NCBI GenBank assembly: GCA_013368445.1 | Contig: JAACJO010000023.1 | Location: 372,001 to 436,000, forward strand | Direction of reading: 5' to 3' | Length of the DNA stretch: 64,000 nt | Origin: Leucocoprinus leucothites | Taxonomy: Eukaryota; Basidiomycota; Agaricomycetes; Agaricales; Agaricaceae | Shown: one piece after another, positions 63,001 to 64,000 of the stretch | How positions within the stretch are numbered: position 1 is the stretch's first letter | Layout of the letters: every line of letters begins with the position of its first letter | The notes under the pieces: model-generated | What the model was told of the DNA's origin: nothing | The model's input: the letters and a program-made list of their open reading frames with translations, nothing else | The model's database searches: none | Made by a program: the position numbers and the translations under genes

Positions 63001-64000
63001 TTCCTCAGCTTGACCTTGAGCTAAGAGAGCCTTTGCTTCAGCTAGTTGACCCATATATCCTCCGCCGGAGTTATTGAGGTACTTAGATGACGACGTCGTG
63101 GTGAGGCCGGTGAGGAGCGTTTGCAGGAGCTCTTCGGATTTGAACGCGTCAGATTCGAGGGTGGCATGTTTCTCTTTGATAGCGTTAGTCGTAGAGGTAA
63201 TAGTGGCAAGCTTGGCTGTTTCTTGAGAAATGGTTTCTTCAAGCTGTATCGCGAGGGGAATTCAAGTCAGAAAGAAACGAAAAAAGATGGAAGCAATAGT
63301 AGACTTACACCCTCAATCGCAGTTTGAATGTCAACCAGCTTCTGTTCTTCCTCCTCTACGGTCGCCTGCTTGATTTCGGCCTGCGTCCGCACCTTCACCA
63401 CCTCTTTACCAAGCGTATCCGCCTCAGTTTTCAATCTTGCCAACTTTCCGCCTTTCTTCATTTCAGCATCTCGTTTTTTGACAACTTCGGCCATGTCCTT
63501 CTCCGCTTGTTGCCCCTCCTTCTGTGCTTTCTTCATATCTGCCTCCACACCCTTTCGTGTATGTGCGGCGGCTTTAGCCTCTTCGTCCTTCTCCCCCACT
63601 TTTTTCGAGTACTCTGTATACTCCCAAGCTCTCAACATCCGCCCAACCTTTTCCAGCTCTGCAGCGCCTTTTTGGAAGTCGACGTATTTCTTCTTCTCGT
63701 CTCGCAGTTTATTGAGTTTCGGCTCGATTTCCGTGTGAAGCATTTCGGTTATTTCGTCGACACGAGACTGCTTCTTGGCCATGGTTTTCTTGGCTTTGTC
63801 CTTTTTCTCTTCAAACATACGTGTCCCAGCCGCTTCTTCGATCATGCCCAGAACTTCCGCCGGACGCATGTTGAGAACCTTTGTGATTCGGCCTTGCATG
63901 ATGAGGAAGTTGGGATTATTGATGTTGAGTTGTACGGCCTGAAAGAACGAGAGGATTTGCTGTTGTGTCGATTTGTGGCCGTTGAGGAGCCATTTTGTCG
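60065..64000 (-). CDS. smc2: Condensin subunit SMC2, partial (N-terminal end beyond the window)
   Basis: Large coiled-coil ATPase of condensin, which compacts mitotic chromosomes with SMC4. The window holds most of it in many exons; the start lies past 64000. Reading on the minus strand: [13 protein letters not shown] and [20 protein letters not shown] at the edge, [15 protein letters not shown] (about 63850-63810), a first long coiled coil to about 62700, the hinge ([18 protein letters not shown] near 62150-62100), a second coiled coil to 60700, the ABC signature LTELSGGQR (about 60430-60405, split by an intron), Walker [13 protein letters not shown] (about 60285-60250) and the end STSSLYN at 60065. 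The [10 protein letters not shown] and Walker B segments match SMC2 rather than SMC4, SMC1 or SMC3. Confidence 0.93.

Overview
The window is nuclear DNA of a filamentous basidiomycete, most likely a mushroom-forming agaricomycete. Evidence: genes are broken by many short introns (about 50-75 bp, GT-AG with CTRAY-like branch sites), and the gene families are typical of that group: a dye-decolorizing peroxidase, CCL2-like fungal lectins, an Atg22 effluxer, a small MYND-finger protein, DUF6533-type seven-helix proteins and SRA/YDG proteins. I saw no tRNA, rRNA, CRISPR array or origin. Coordinates for multi-exon genes run from start codon to stop codon; exon limits are in the evidence text and were read by eye.

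Left part (1-19.1 kb), a dense mixed block: a SURP-like nuclear protein (-), a short-chain dehydrogenase (-), a MYND zinc-finger protein (-), a DyP peroxidase (-), an uncertain multi-exon gene (-), an Iec1-like C2H2 zinc-finger protein (-) divergent from an aldo-keto reductase with a C-terminal membrane anchor (+), an SRA/YDG protein (+), SUMO (+) and Atg22 (+).

Middle part (19-31.4 kb), an accessory region: three CCL2-like beta-trefoil lectin genes on the + strand (21.5, 26.8, 29.4 kb), each with a TATA box about 90-110 bp before the ATG, embedded in segmental duplications. An unidentified minus-strand gene lies behind the first lectin and a decayed relative of it behind the second. The block ends with a small type I membrane protein gene.

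31.5-44.2 kb: a large Msb1/Mug8-family gene (+), about 3 kb of AT/GT-rich intergenic DNA, an F-box-like gene (+), then a complete Tc1/mariner element with perfect 28-bp terminal repeats, a TA target duplication and one in-frame stop in its transposase. Next to it, framed by two ~260-bp direct repeats, lies a three-exon gene fusing a MntA-like minimal nucleotidyltransferase to a HepT-like helical (HEPN/DUF86-type) domain. This pairing is known from bacterial toxin-antitoxin systems; it is the most unusual item here.

Right part (46-64 kb), mostly housekeeping on the minus strand: CDK1 (Cdc2/Cdc28, PSTAIRE) with a 6-nt micro-exon, the GPN-loop GTPase Npa3/Gpn1, a DUF6533 membrane protein, and condensin SMC2 running off the right edge. 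A second SRA/YDG gene (+) lies at 57-58 kb. CDK1, condensin SMC2 and SUMO serve the cell cycle and chromosomes; Gpn1 serves RNA polymerase II assembly and import; the lectins, DyP and dehydrogenases are accessory defence or oxidative functions.
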